From positions 1-9,751 of the forward strand of contig CAIKYN010000405.1 of NCBI GenBank assembly GCA_903831635.1: a DNA stretch of 9,751 nucleotides, written 5' to 3'. The DNA comes from an uncultured Spartobacteria bacterium (GTDB lineage: Bacteria > Verrucomicrobiota > Verrucomicrobiia > Chthoniobacterales > UBA6821). The notes under the pieces are model-generated. The model was not told where the DNA came from, did no database searches, and saw nothing but the letters and a program-made list of their open reading frames with translations. The position numbers and the translations under genes were made by a program. This document shows, piece after piece, positions 1 to 7,015 of this stretch (position 1 is the stretch's first letter; each line of letters opens with the position of its first letter).

Positions 1-1
1 G

Positions 2-1528
2 CCGCGAGTCGTTCCCTTCTCTCAGCAGACGGAGGAGCAGGGCCATGATTTTGTCTTCCTTGGCAGCATCATCAAACACTACGTGGGAACCCTCTTCCAT
101 GGAGTCAAGGTGCTTGGTGCGCATCTCTTCCGCGTCACCCGCAACAGTAACCTCTACATCGATGAGGAGGAGGCCGAGAATCTTTTGCATGCCATCGAGG
201 AGGAGTTGCGCCATGTGAACCGCGGTGCCGCGGTGCGTCTGGAGGTCCAGGATGATTGTCCCGATGCAGTGGCCAATCGCTTGCTCGAAATCTTCAACCT
301 AGGGCACGGTGATCTCTACCGGCACGAAGGTCCCATCAATCTCACGCGCCTCATGCCGCTAGCCCTCTCGATCGACCGGCCTGATCTCCGCGACAAGCGA
401 TTTACCCCCGCGACCGTCGTCTCCCTGAATGAGGAGGCCGACATCTTCTGGCATATCCGCAAGGGCGATATCCTGATGCAGCATCCCTACGATAGCTTCC
501 AGACCGTGCTCGACTTCCTCGGACAAGCTGCCGAGGACCCTCATGTCCTGGCAATCAAACAGACACTTTACCGCACCAGCTCCGATTCACCCCTCGTGGC
601 TTCTCTCATCCATGCGGCGGAGAACGGCAAGCAAGTGACCGTCATCATCGAGCTGAAGGCGCGGTTCGACGAGGCAGCCAATATCAAGTGGGCACGCCTC
701 ATGCGCGAGGCCGGCGTGAATGTCATCTACGGCATCGCGGGGCTCAAGACTCACGCCAAGGCGATGCTTGTTGTCCGGCAGGAGGGTGAAATCATCAGGC
801 GCTATGCCCACCTTGGAACCGGCAACTACCATCCTTCGACGGCGCGGCTTTACACCGATCTCGGTTTCCTGACAGCTCGCGAGGAACTCACCTCGGATGT
901 GGCTACGATGTTCAATATCCTGACCGGTGTGTCCAAGTTCCCGGGCATGAAAGAGTTGCTCATGGCCCCTTACGACCTGCGTGAAGGAATGCTGGAACTC
1001 ATTGACCGTGAGATCGAGCACGCGAAAGCAGGTCGCCCAGCAGGTATCTTTGTGAAGATGAATGCCTTAGTGGAGGAGAGCATGATCGAAGCGCTCTACC
1101 GTGCTTCCCAGGCAGGCATCAAGGTACGTCTCTTCATCCGTGGTATCTGCTGTCTGCGTCCCGGCATCCCCGGAGTGAGCGAGAATATCGAGGTGCGCAG
1201 CCTCGTTGGTCGCTTCCTGGAGCACAGCCGCATCATACGATTTGAGAATGGTGGAACACCCGAGATATACCTTGGTAGCGCTGACTGGATGCCTCGGAAT
1301 CTCTTCCGCCGCGTTGAGACCGGCTTTCCGATTCGCAACCCCCGTGTGCAGGAGCATATCCAGGAAATCATTGATACCTTCTGGAAGGATAACGTGAAGG
1401 CTCGCGTCATGGACACCGACGGCCTCTACCATCTACGACCCGTGGAGGGAGAAAGATTCAATGCCCAAGAAGAATTTGTTGCCGACTCTCAGCGGCGCCG
1501 CAAGGCAAAGCCTGCTTTGGCGCAGTAG
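2..1528 (+). CDS. ppk: Polyphosphate kinase 1 (PPK1), 5'-truncated by window edge
   Basis: PPK1 reversibly transfers the gamma-phosphate of ATP onto a growing inorganic polyphosphate chain. The reading frame is open from base 2, giving 508 visible residues; the family is about 690-720, so roughly 200 N-terminal residues lie outside the window. The GTG/ATG-like position at 83 is internal, because bases 2-82 already encode PPK1-like sequence (GHDFVFLGSIIKHY) and there is no reason to start there. Family landmarks in order are the FRVTRN segment, PINLTRLM, ELKARFDEAANI, LKTHAK with its histidine codon at 752-754 (equivalent to the autophosphorylated His435 of E. coli PPK), YAHLGTGN at 803-826, LEH with histidine at 1223-1225 (equivalent to E. 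coli His592), and GSADWMPRN. The catalytic residues are therefore present. The tail after about 1440 is charged and variable, as is usual. It is a housekeeping neighbour rather than part of the restriction locus. Confidence 0.96.
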   Translation, partial: PRVVPFSQQTEEQGHDFVFLGSIIKHYVGTLFHGVKVLGAHLFRVTRNSNLYIDEEEAENLLHAIEEELRHVNRGAAVRLEVQDDCPDAVANRLLEIFNLGHGDLYRHEGPINLTRLMPLALSIDRPDLRDKRFTPATVVSLNEEADIFWHIRKGDILMQHPYDSFQTVLDFLGQAAEDPHVLAIKQTLYRTSSDSPLVASLIHAAENGKQVTVIIELKARFDEAANIKWARLMREAGVNVIYGIAGLKTHAKAMLVVRQEGEIIRRYAHLGTGNYHPSTARLYTDLGFLTAREELTSDVATMFNILTGVSKFPGMKELLMAPYDLREGMLELIDREIEHAKAGRPAGIFVKMNALVEESMIEALYRASQAGIKVRLFIRGICCLRPGIPGVSENIEVRSLVGRFLEHSRIIRFENGGTPEIYLGSADWMPRNLFRRVETGFPIRNPRVQEHIQEIIDTFWKDNVKARVMDTDGLYHLRPVEGERFNAQEEFVADSQRRRKAKPALAQ

Positions 1529-1714
1529 AAAGTCAGGCTGAAGCGGTTTAGGCTGAAGGCTGTTAGGAAGAAGATGAGTTAGCGGCAAACGCTTTGCTCA
1601 AGGAGTTGCAGACAGGGGTTTGAAAAATCTGGCCAGCAGCCCCAGACACAACCATTCACTCCCGCCTCGCCACCTGCCTCTCTGAGCGTTATCTGTCAGA
1701 CACCGTTTTCCCCC

Positions 1715-3292
1715 ATGGCACGTCCCAAGAAATCTACTTCAGACTCCTCGGCCAATCTCGGCTTCGAAGCGAAGTTGTGGCTCGCCGCCGATAAGCTCCG
1801 CAACAACATGGACGCGGCCGAGTACAAGCACGTCGTCCTCGGTCTCATCTTCCTGAAGTACATCTCCGACAGCTTCGAGGAGCACCATGCCAAGCTCATC
1901 GCGGGAGAGGGCGAGTTCGCTGGGGCCAATCCCGAGGACAAGGACGAGTACCTCGCCGCCAATGTCTTCTGGGTTCCGAAAGAGGCCCGCTGGTCCTTCC
2001 TTCAAGCCAATGCCAAGCTCCCCACCATCGGCAAGCTCGTTGACGACGCCATGGTCGCCCTCGAACGGGACAACCCCCGCCTCAAGGGCTCCCTGAACAA
2101 GAACTACGGTCGCGCCGACCTCGACAAGAACCGCCTCGGCGAGCTCATCGACCTCATCGGCTCCATCCAGCTCGCAGATGCCGCCAGCCGGTCCAAGGAC
2201 CTCCTCGGGCGCGTCTTCGAGTACTTCCTCACCCAGTTTGCGAGCGCCGAGGGCAAGAACGGCGGCCAATTCTACACCCCCTCCTGCGTCGTCCGCCTCC
2301 TCGTCGAGATGGTCGCCCCGTACAAGGGCCGCATCTACGACCCCGCCTGCGGCTCCGGCGGCATGTTCGTCCAGAGTGAGAAATTCGTGGAATCCCACGG
2401 CGGCAAGCTGGGCGACATCAGCGTCTACGGCCAGGAGAGCAACCCCACCACCCGCCGCCTCGCCATCATGAACCTCGCCCTCCGGGGCATCGAGGCAGAC
2501 TTCGGACCCGAGCACGCCGACACCTTCCGCCGACCACTTCACCCCGACCTCCGGGCCGACTACGTCCTGGCCAATCCTCCATTCAATGACTCCGACTGGT
2601 TCCGCAAAGACGACGACGTCCGCTGGCAGTACGGCGTCCCGCCGAAGGGGAATGCGAACTTCGCCTGGGTCCAGCACTTCATCCACCACCTCGCACCGCA
2701 CGGGATGGCCGGCTTCGTCCTTGCGAATGGCTCCATGTCCTCCAACCAATCCGGAGAGGGAGAGATCAGGAAAGCTCTCATCGAGGCTGACCTTGTCGAC
2801 TGCATGGTCGCACTCCCGGGACAGCTCTTCTACAGCACCCAGATCCCCGTCTGCCTCTGGTTCATTACGAGGAGCAAGAACGACGGAAAGCGCCGCGATC
2901 GCCGCAAGGAAACCCTCTTCATCGACGCCCGGAAAATGGGCACCCTCATCGACCGCGTCCACCGGGAGCTTACCGAAGAGGATCTCGCGAAGATTGTCAC
3001 CACCTACCACGCATGGCGAGGGGACAAAGCCCCCAACTCCCAGATCCAAACTCCCAGCTACTCCGACGTCGCTGGTTTTTGTAAGTCTGCAACGACGGCG
3101 GAAATCGCCGCCCACGGCCATGTCCTCACACCGGGCCGCTACGTCGGAGCCGAGGAGGTCGAGGACGACGGCGAACCCTTCGAGGAGAAAATGCCCCGCC
3201 TCATCGCCGAGCTGAACGCCCAGTTCGCCGAGTCAGCCCGACTCGAACAGGCCATTAAAGAAAATCTGAAGGGAGTGGGGTATGGCGGGTGA
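1715..3292 (+). CDS. hsdM: Type I restriction-modification methyltransferase subunit HsdM
   Basis: This subunit supplies the S-adenosylmethionine-dependent N6-adenine methyltransferase of a type I system and works as an M2S complex with HsdS. It has 525 residues, normal for the family. Residues 17-60 match the helical HsdM N-terminal domain (KLWLAADKLRNN, then HVVLGLIFLKYISD). Residues 185-200 hold the GQFYTP segment, 209-216 hold DPACGSGG (motif I, cofactor binding), and 287-290 hold NPPF (motif IV, catalytic). All key residues are intact. The start at 1715 is preferred because homology begins soon after it, although no clear Shine-Dalgarno precedes it. The stop codon overlaps hsdS by 11 bases, so the two are probably translationally coupled. 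Codon use is strongly C-ended, with leucine mostly CTC, unlike the CTG-rich hsdR at the right end. Confidence 0.97.
   Translation: MARPKKSTSDSSANLGFEAKLWLAADKLRNNMDAAEYKHVVLGLIFLKYISDSFEEHHAKLIAGEGEFAGANPEDKDEYLAANVFWVPKEARWSFLQANAKLPTIGKLVDDAMVALERDNPRLKGSLNKNYGRADLDKNRLGELIDLIGSIQLADAASRSKDLLGRVFEYFLTQFASAEGKNGGQFYTPSCVVRLLVEMVAPYKGRIYDPACGSGGMFVQSEKFVESHGGKLGDISVYGQESNPTTRRLAIMNLALRGIEADFGPEHADTFRRPLHPDLRADYVLANPPFNDSDWFRKDDDVRWQYGVPPKGNANFAWVQHFIHHLAPHGMAGFVLANGSMSSNQSGEGEIRKALIEADLVDCMVALPGQLFYSTQIPVCLWFITRSKNDGKRRDRRKETLFIDARKMGTLIDRVHRELTEEDLAKIVTTYHAWRGDKAPNSQIQTPSYSDVAGFCKSATTAEIAAHGHVLTPGRYVGAEEVEDDGEPFEEKMPRLIAELNAQFAESARLEQAIKENLKGVGYGG
3269..3275 (+). promoter_or_regulatory. Ribosome binding site for hsdS
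   Basis: The sequence AAGGGAG lies inside the last codons of hsdM, 6 bases ahead of the ATG at 3282. It supports this hsdS start and fits translational coupling across the 11-base overlap. Confidence 0.6.
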
Positions 3293-4565
3293 GTGGAAAA
3301 GAGTACCAGTTGGTGAGGTCTGCGAGTTGATCGTCGATTGCGTTAATAAAACGGCTCCCGTTGTTGACGAGCCCACGCCTTATAAAATGCTCCGCACAAC
3401 CAACATAAAGGGCGGACGAATCAATAAAGAAGATTGTCGTCGAGTATCCAAAGAGACCTTTGAAAAATGGACTCGCAGGGCCGATGTGAGGTTTGGCGAC
3501 GTGATTTTGACACGTGAGGCTCCTTTGGGAGAAGTCGGCTACGTAGATTTCACAGACACAGTTTTCCTTGGTCAGAGGCTCATGCAATATCGGGCTAACC
3601 GAGCAGTCTTGGAACCAAGGTTTCTTCTCTATTCTTTCTTATCCAAGGACCTTCAGAATCAGTTTGGAGCTCATGAAGGAAGCGGTTCAACTGTAAGCCA
3701 TATCCGCGTTGGAGACTGTTCAAAGTTCGAGATTCCTCTCCCACCACTCGCCGAGCAGAAGCGGATAGCCGAGGTGCTGGGAGCGTTGGATGACAAGATC
3801 GAGTTGAACCGGCGGATGAATGCCACCCTCGAGGCCACGGCCCGAGCCCTTTTCCAGAGCTGGTTCGTCGACTTCGACCCCGTTCGCGCCAAGCTCGACG
3901 GCCGTAACCCCTCCGGCATGGACGCCGCCACCGCTGCCCTCTTCTCCGACTCTTTCGAGCACGAAGCAGATGGTGTGGTGCCCAAAGGATGGAGATACGG
4001 CTCAGTAAAAGACGCTTTCGATCTCATAATGGGCCAGTCTCCACCTGGCGACACCTACAACGAGGACGGAAATGGCATTCCGCTCTACCAAGGTCGCACG
4101 GATTTTGGTTTCCGTTTTCCAACTCGCCGCATGTTTTGCACTGCTCCAACCCGCTACGCCAAACCGGGCGACACGCTCGTTAGCGTCCGCGCACCAGTGG
4201 GAGACATCAATATGGCCGATGAAGAATGCTGTATCGGCCGAGGTGTGGCTGCCGTGCGCCACAAATCGGGGGCGATCTCATACACCTACCACGCGATGGC
4301 AAATCTTTATCCAGACTTCGCAGCCTACGAAGCAGAAGGAACCGTCTTTGGCTCTATCAACAAACAGAATTTCGAGAACCTTCGCTTCATCGTTCCACCG
4401 CCAAGTATCGTCACCGCATACGAAAAGATTGCTGAATCACTAGATGAGCAAATCAAAACCCTTGAGCAGCAATCCCGCACCCTCGCCATCCTCCGCGACA
4501 CCCTCCTCCCAAAACTCCTGAGCGGGGAGTTGAGCGTTTGCGATGCTGAGGCTGCTACATGCTAA
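3282..4565 (+). CDS. hsdS: Type I restriction-modification specificity subunit HsdS
   Basis: HsdS chooses the bipartite DNA target for both methylation and restriction. It has 427 residues with the standard two-half layout. Target recognition domain 1 is at about 1-150. A central conserved helix follows at about 151-207 (PLPPLAEQKRIAEVL, then FQSWFVDFDPVRAKLDG). Target recognition domain 2 is at about 235-370, with GQSPPGDTYN at 251-260 and LVSVRAPVGDI at 299-309. The C-terminal conserved helix is at about 371-418, ending LRDTLLPKLLSGEL. The two conserved helices are GC-rich, while both recognition domains are visibly more AT-rich, a mosaic expected where recognition domains are exchanged between alleles. 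The recognised sequence cannot be deduced by eye. A DUF3800 gene starts 12 bases after the stop, so a shared transcript is likely. Confidence 0.96.
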   Translation: MAGEWKRVPVGEVCELIVDCVNKTAPVVDEPTPYKMLRTTNIKGGRINKEDCRRVSKETFEKWTRRADVRFGDVILTREAPLGEVGYVDFTDTVFLGQRLMQYRANRAVLEPRFLLYSFLSKDLQNQFGAHEGSGSTVSHIRVGDCSKFEIPLPPLAEQKRIAEVLGALDDKIELNRRMNATLEATARALFQSWFVDFDPVRAKLDGRNPSGMDAATAALFSDSFEHEADGVVPKGWRYGSVKDAFDLIMGQSPPGDTYNEDGNGIPLYQGRTDFGFRFPTRRMFCTAPTRYAKPGDTLVSVRAPVGDINMADEECCIGRGVAAVRHKSGAISYTYHAMANLYPDFAAYEAEGTVFGSINKQNFENLRFIVPPPSIVTAYEKIAESLDEQIKTLEQQSRTLAILRDTLLPKLLSGELSVCDAEAATC

Positions 4566-4577
4566 TATTGACCATCG

Positions 4578-5243
4578 ATGGCGCAGCGCTTCCTTTACAT
4601 CTTTCTTGATGAGTCTGGTAATCTGGATTTCTCGCCAACAGGGACGAGATACTTTTTGTTGTCTGCTCTAAGTAAAGAGCGCCCATTTCAAGCTTATCGG
4701 GAGCTCATTGAGCTCAAGTATGATCTAGTTGAGGCAGGCATGGAACTCGAGTATTTCCATGCTGCAGAAAATGCTCAGCCCGTCAGGAATAAGGTTTTTG
4801 AGATCATAAGGAAGAATCTTGGTGGGACGCGGGTGGATGCACTGATTGTAGAAAAAAGGAAAACTCATCCAACGCTCCGAGATGTGGTCCGGTTTTATCC
4901 GATAATGGTTGGCTATCTCCTTCGTCATATTCTTTTGGAGCACGACCTGAATCTCTTCGATGAGGTCATTGTTTACACAGATGTGATCCCCGTTAAGAAG
5001 AAGCGGGATGCGATCGAAAAAGCGGTTAAAAAAACCCTTGCAGGAATGCTTCCCCAATCAGCCAAATACCGGATCCTTCATCACGACTCGAAGTCGAATA
5101 TGGATCTGCAGATCGTCGATTACTGCAACTGGGCCATCTACCGGAAATGGGATATGGGTGATCCCCGAAGCTATGAACATATCCGAAGCGCTGTTTGCTC
5201 GGAGTTCGACATCTTTCAGACAGGAAGCATCTTCCACTACTGA
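4578..5243 (+). CDS. DUF3800-family protein 1 (uncharacterised, putative RNase H-like fold)
   Basis: The 221-residue product has the hallmarks of the DUF3800 family. It opens with a hydrophobic strand ending in Asp-Glu-Ser (FLYIFLDESGN, D11/E12), then RYFLLSA. A middle strand ends in an aspartate (VIVYTD, D135), and a C-terminal acidic segment reads MDLQIVDYCNWAIYRK (D176, D181). Acidic residues at the ends of strands and in a late helix resemble an RNase H-like nuclease arrangement. That is my inference; the family has no settled activity that I know of. Such genes often travel with restriction systems. The 12-base gap after hsdS implies co-transcription, though no good Shine-Dalgarno is visible ahead of the ATG. 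Codon use is more AT-rich than hsdM. A hairpin suggestive of a terminator follows the stop. Confidence 0.82.
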   Translation: MAQRFLYIFLDESGNLDFSPTGTRYFLLSALSKERPFQAYRELIELKYDLVEAGMELEYFHAAENAQPVRNKVFEIIRKNLGGTRVDALIVEKRKTHPTLRDVVRFYPIMVGYLLRHILLEHDLNLFDEVIVYTDVIPVKKKRDAIEKAVKKTLAGMLPQSAKYRILHHDSKSNMDLQIVDYCNWAIYRKWDMGDPRSYEHIRSAVCSEFDIFQTGSIFHY

Positions 5244-5262
5244 AATGAACGCAGACAAAAGA

Positions 5263-5315
5263 CCACCCCGGCTACTCTTTCGAGAGAACCCATTGGGTTC
5301 TTTTCACCGGGGTGG
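5263..5315 (+). terminator. Nested hairpin, possible intrinsic terminator after DUF3800-1
   Basis: The inner stem is AGAACCC-ATT-GGGTTCT (5285-5301), a perfect 7-bp stem with a 3-base loop. It is followed by TTT, making a four-T run with the last arm base (5301-5304). It sits inside a second perfect 9-bp inverted repeat, CCACCCCGG (5263-5271) and CCGGGGTGG (5307-5315). The inner stem alone could act as a weak terminator. The full cruciform could also be a processing or protein-binding structure. The T run is short, so termination is only probable. Confidence 0.5.
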
Positions 5316-5339
5316 GACCTTTGAATCTGTCGAACCGCG

Positions 5340-5354
5340 CCTACAATTTGTAGG
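5340..5354. repeat. Perfect 15-bp palindrome, possible operator
   Basis: CCTACAA-T-TTGTAGG is a perfect inverted repeat with 7-bp arms around one base. It lies in the non-coding gap between DUF3800-1 and the hsdR stub, 218 bases upstream of the 430-residue gene. Its size and symmetry fit a dimeric regulator site. The binding protein is unknown, and no promoter boxes could be placed with confidence beside it. Confidence 0.4.
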
Positions 5355-5421
5355 AATTGGACGTGCTGAGTTGATATCAGAAAGATTCATTCGAAATCAA
5401 AAGAAATCAAACGAAGCCTGA

Positions 5422-5520
5422 CCCATGTCCCTGAACGAATCCCATATCGAGGAGGCCACGCTGGAGTGGTTCGGTGAGCTGGGCTATGCCCTCGGCCATG
5501 GTCCCGAGATGGCTCCGGGG
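5422..5520 (+). repeat. Direct repeat of hsdR 5' end, left copy
   Basis: Bases 5422-5520 match 8441-8539. Both copies begin with CCC just ahead of ATG and end at the GGG of codon 32. From the ATG onward I count 12 mismatches in 96 bases. Only one falls in the first 45 bases. Sequence beyond both ends is unrelated. Confidence 0.85.
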
Positions 5521-5541
5521 AAATTCCTGATTCCTGACTGA
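5425..5541 (+). pseudogene. hsdR 5' stub (38 residues, then stop)
   Basis: The stub encodes MSLNESHIEEATLEW and continues collinear with the first 32 residues of the full hsdR product at 8444, with 5 substitutions (F/L16, G/S17, A/G22, L/I23, E/D28). Homology stops at codon 32, and six unrelated codons (KFLIPD) lead to TGA at 5539-5541. It therefore lacks the nuclease and helicase domains and cannot be a working HsdR. The most likely origin is a resident hsdR whose remainder was displaced by recombination or insertion. The stub ends 16 bases ahead of the 430-residue gene. It could still be translated as a leader peptide, for which I see no evidence. Confidence 0.8.
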
Positions 5542-5546
5542 TCACT

Positions 5547-5551
5547 AGGAG
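5547..5551 (+). promoter_or_regulatory. Ribosome binding site for the 430-residue gene
   Basis: AGGAG lies 6 bases ahead of ATG 5558. It is one of the clearest Shine-Dalgarno sequences in the window and fixes that start. Confidence 0.7.
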
Positions 5552-5557
5552 AATCCC

Positions 5558-6850
5558 ATGAGCGACGAGCCCCCTCAGAAAGAACTCACCCGCGAGGAAA
5601 TCTATGAGAAGGTCTGGTCGACACCGGGAACAAAGCTGGCCGAGGAGCTGGGGATCTCGGATGTGGCGATCACGAAGCGCTGCAAGAAGCTGAATGTCCC
5701 CCGTCCCTCCCGCGGCTACTGGGCAAAGCTCGCGGCGGGCATGAAACCGCGCAGGGTTCGCTTGCCTCCTGAGCCGAAGCAACTGGCAACGCTGACTCTG
5801 GAGGATCCGGTTCCGGATGTCCTGCCGCTACCCAGGGGAAAGGTTCATCTCCATCCTGTCGCCGTTGAACTTATCTCGGCGCTCCCTGCGACTGAATCGA
5901 GCTATGACGGGATGTGTCGATCGGAGTCTCGTCTGCTTCCCAGGGTGCATGTCTCCAAGGCGATGATTTCCCATGCTGCGCGTTGCCTTCATGTGCTGAT
6001 CATGGCGATGCAGGCGAGGGGTGTTTCCTTTGAGAAGACCCGGAGCAAGTATGATCCGGCGCGGTTCAAGTGGGGCGATCATGAGTTGCTGATCAAGATC
6101 GAGGAGCCGACGGTGCTGGAAGATCTCCTCTCCCGCAGGGTGTCCGGGGCTTTCTCTGATGATTGGGAGGCTAGGAAGAAGAAGCCATCAGGCAAGCTGA
6201 CCTTTTCCTTTGATGAGGACCGTTACCATCGCCACTACGACAGCAGGGAGCTCAGGAAGCTGACATGGACGGAAGAGAATCAAGGGACAACGGAGCAAAT
6301 CCTCGCGAAGATCGTGAAGGCGAGCTGTGAGCACTTCATCAAGCTGGAGCAGGAGCGTATCGCCCGGGAAGAGCGGTCGCGCAAAGAGGAGGAGAAACGG
6401 CAGGCGGAGGAGATTGTGGAACGGAAGCGGAAGCATGAAGCAGCCATCGAGGAGACGATCCATGTCAGGGCTGAGGATTTGCTGAAGGCTTCCGAGTGGT
6501 GGCGACTCTGGCGGGAGGCAGATGCCTTCATTCAGGAATGTGAACGTCGCTGGCGCGATACCCAGAAAGGCAAGCTGACCAAGGAGCAGAAGGGCTGGCT
6601 GGCCTGGGCGCGTGAAACGGCCATCGGGATGTCTTCCTTTGAGACGGGGTATCCCGATCCAGCCAGGGATGGGGCATTCAACAGAGAGGAGATCCCAGAA
6701 GGAGGACCGTATCCATCGAAACGGGATTTTCCCCGGCCCCCGACGATGCTGAAGATCCCACCCCCGGTCGTCCAGCAGAGTGGATACGGCTACTCCTCAA
6801 CCCCAGCGCCTGCCCGCTACCCCTTCTGGCTGAAATACCAAGGGCGATGA
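5558..6850 (+). CDS. Uncharacterised protein with N-terminal HTH and coiled coil
   Basis: The 430-residue product is not one I can name. Residues 11-57 look like a helix-turn-helix (LTREEIYEKVW, then TKLAEELGISDVAITKRCKKLNVPRP, then RGYWAKL). I recognise this N-terminal pattern from hypothetical proteins of accessory regions. A mixed middle part spans about 95-245. Residues 262-300 are almost wholly charged and probably form a coiled coil. A tryptophan-rich helical part follows (ASEWWRLWREAD at 311-322, GWLAWARETA at 346-355). The tail from about 376 is rich in proline and glycine. No signal peptide or membrane segment is visible. It starts behind a good ribosome binding site, 16 bases after the hsdR stub. 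The next gene is 165 bases away behind its own regulatory stretch, so the two are probably transcribed separately. A DNA-binding or DNA-sensing role is only a guess. Confidence 0.85.
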   Translation: MSDEPPQKELTREEIYEKVWSTPGTKLAEELGISDVAITKRCKKLNVPRPSRGYWAKLAAGMKPRRVRLPPEPKQLATLTLEDPVPDVLPLPRGKVHLHPVAVELISALPATESSYDGMCRSESRLLPRVHVSKAMISHAARCLHVLIMAMQARGVSFEKTRSKYDPARFKWGDHELLIKIEEPTVLEDLLSRRVSGAFSDDWEARKKKPSGKLTFSFDEDRYHRHYDSRELRKLTWTEENQGTTEQILAKIVKASCEHFIKLEQERIAREERSRKEEEKRQAEEIVERKRKHEAAIEETIHVRAEDLLKASEWWRLWREADAFIQECERRWRDTQKGKLTKEQKGWLAWARETAIGMSSFETGYPDPARDGAFNREEIPEGGPYPSKRDFPRPPTMLKIPPPVVQQSGYGYSSTPAPARYPFWLKYQGR

Positions 6851-6891
6851 TCGAACGATTGCTCAAGTAGCTGAAAACCAATGGAATATGA

Positions 6892-6937
6892 TGCAACTAC
6901 TAATTATAAACGTTTTAGTAGTTCGCTAGTAGTTGCA
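6892..6937. repeat. 46-bp inverted repeat with a third internal copy
   Basis: TGCAACTACTA (6892-6902) and TAGTAGTTGCA (6927-6937) are perfect 11-bp inverted arms around a 24-base loop. The loop ends with another TAGTAGTT (6916-6923), so the left arm can pair with either right-hand copy. The stretch is AT-rich and lies between the 430-residue gene and the Xre gene. There is no T run after it, so termination is doubtful. It may be a binding site or an alternative-pairing RNA structure. Confidence 0.55.
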
Positions 6938-6956
6938 GAAAAATCAATGGTCTATA

Positions 6957-6972
6957 TCGCCATATCTGGCGA
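6957..6972. promoter_or_regulatory. Operator-like palindrome O1 upstream of xre
   Basis: TCGCCA-TATC-TGGCGA is an inverted repeat with perfect 6-bp arms. A related site starts exactly 40 bp downstream at 6997. Two similar palindromes ahead of an HTH gene suggest self-regulation by its product. Confidence 0.55.
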
Positions 6973-6978
6973 AATATA

Positions 6979-7006
6979 TTGAATAAAACAATCGATTCGC
7001 CATATT
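6979..7006 (+). promoter_or_regulatory. Possible promoter for xre
   Basis: TTGAAT (6979-6984) and CATATT (7001-7006) are separated by 16 bases and each match 4 of 6 consensus positions. Transcription would begin at about 7013, next to ATG 7016. The mRNA would be almost leaderless if that ATG is used. The boxes are weak, so this is tentative. Confidence 0.35.
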
Positions 7007-7012
7007 TGACGC
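6997..7012. promoter_or_regulatory. Operator-like palindrome O2 adjoining the xre start
   Basis: TCGCCATATTTGACGC matches O1 over its first 9 bases and at 13 of 16 positions overall. It is an imperfect palindrome, with 4 of 6 arm positions symmetric. It ends 3 bases before ATG 7016 and overlaps the likely -10 element, so binding here should repress transcription. Confidence 0.5.
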
Positions 7013-7015
7013 ATT

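Larger units (their letters stand above)
5244..5557. other. 314-bp gap between DUF3800-1 and the 430-residue gene
   Basis: This interval holds, in order, the nested hairpin, the 15-bp palindrome, an A-rich stretch (about 5378-5412), the 39-codon hsdR start copy, a tandem 7-bp repeat ATTCCTG at 5523-5529 and 5530-5536, and the ribosome binding site of the next gene. No convincing full gene is present. Confidence 0.7.

Noticed and set aside
83..1528. ppk beginning at 83
   Set aside because: The frame is open upstream to base 2 and encodes PPK1-like sequence, so 83 is only an internal codon of a truncated gene.
1529..1714. Gap between ppk and hsdM: AGGCTGAAG repeated at 1535 and 1550, a 4-bp hairpin near 1580-1592
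   Set aside because: Both are too short to mean much. No T run, no convincing promoter and no RNA gene was found.
1739..3121. 460-codon frame on the - strand
   Set aside because: It is the antisense shadow of hsdM, produced by C-ended codons, and its product has low-complexity Val/Gly/Glu/Ala composition.
5245..5421. 58-codon frame just after DUF3800-1 (ATG 5245)
   Set aside because: It has no ribosome binding site and runs through the nested hairpin and the palindrome. Its product is not recognisable; chance is more likely.
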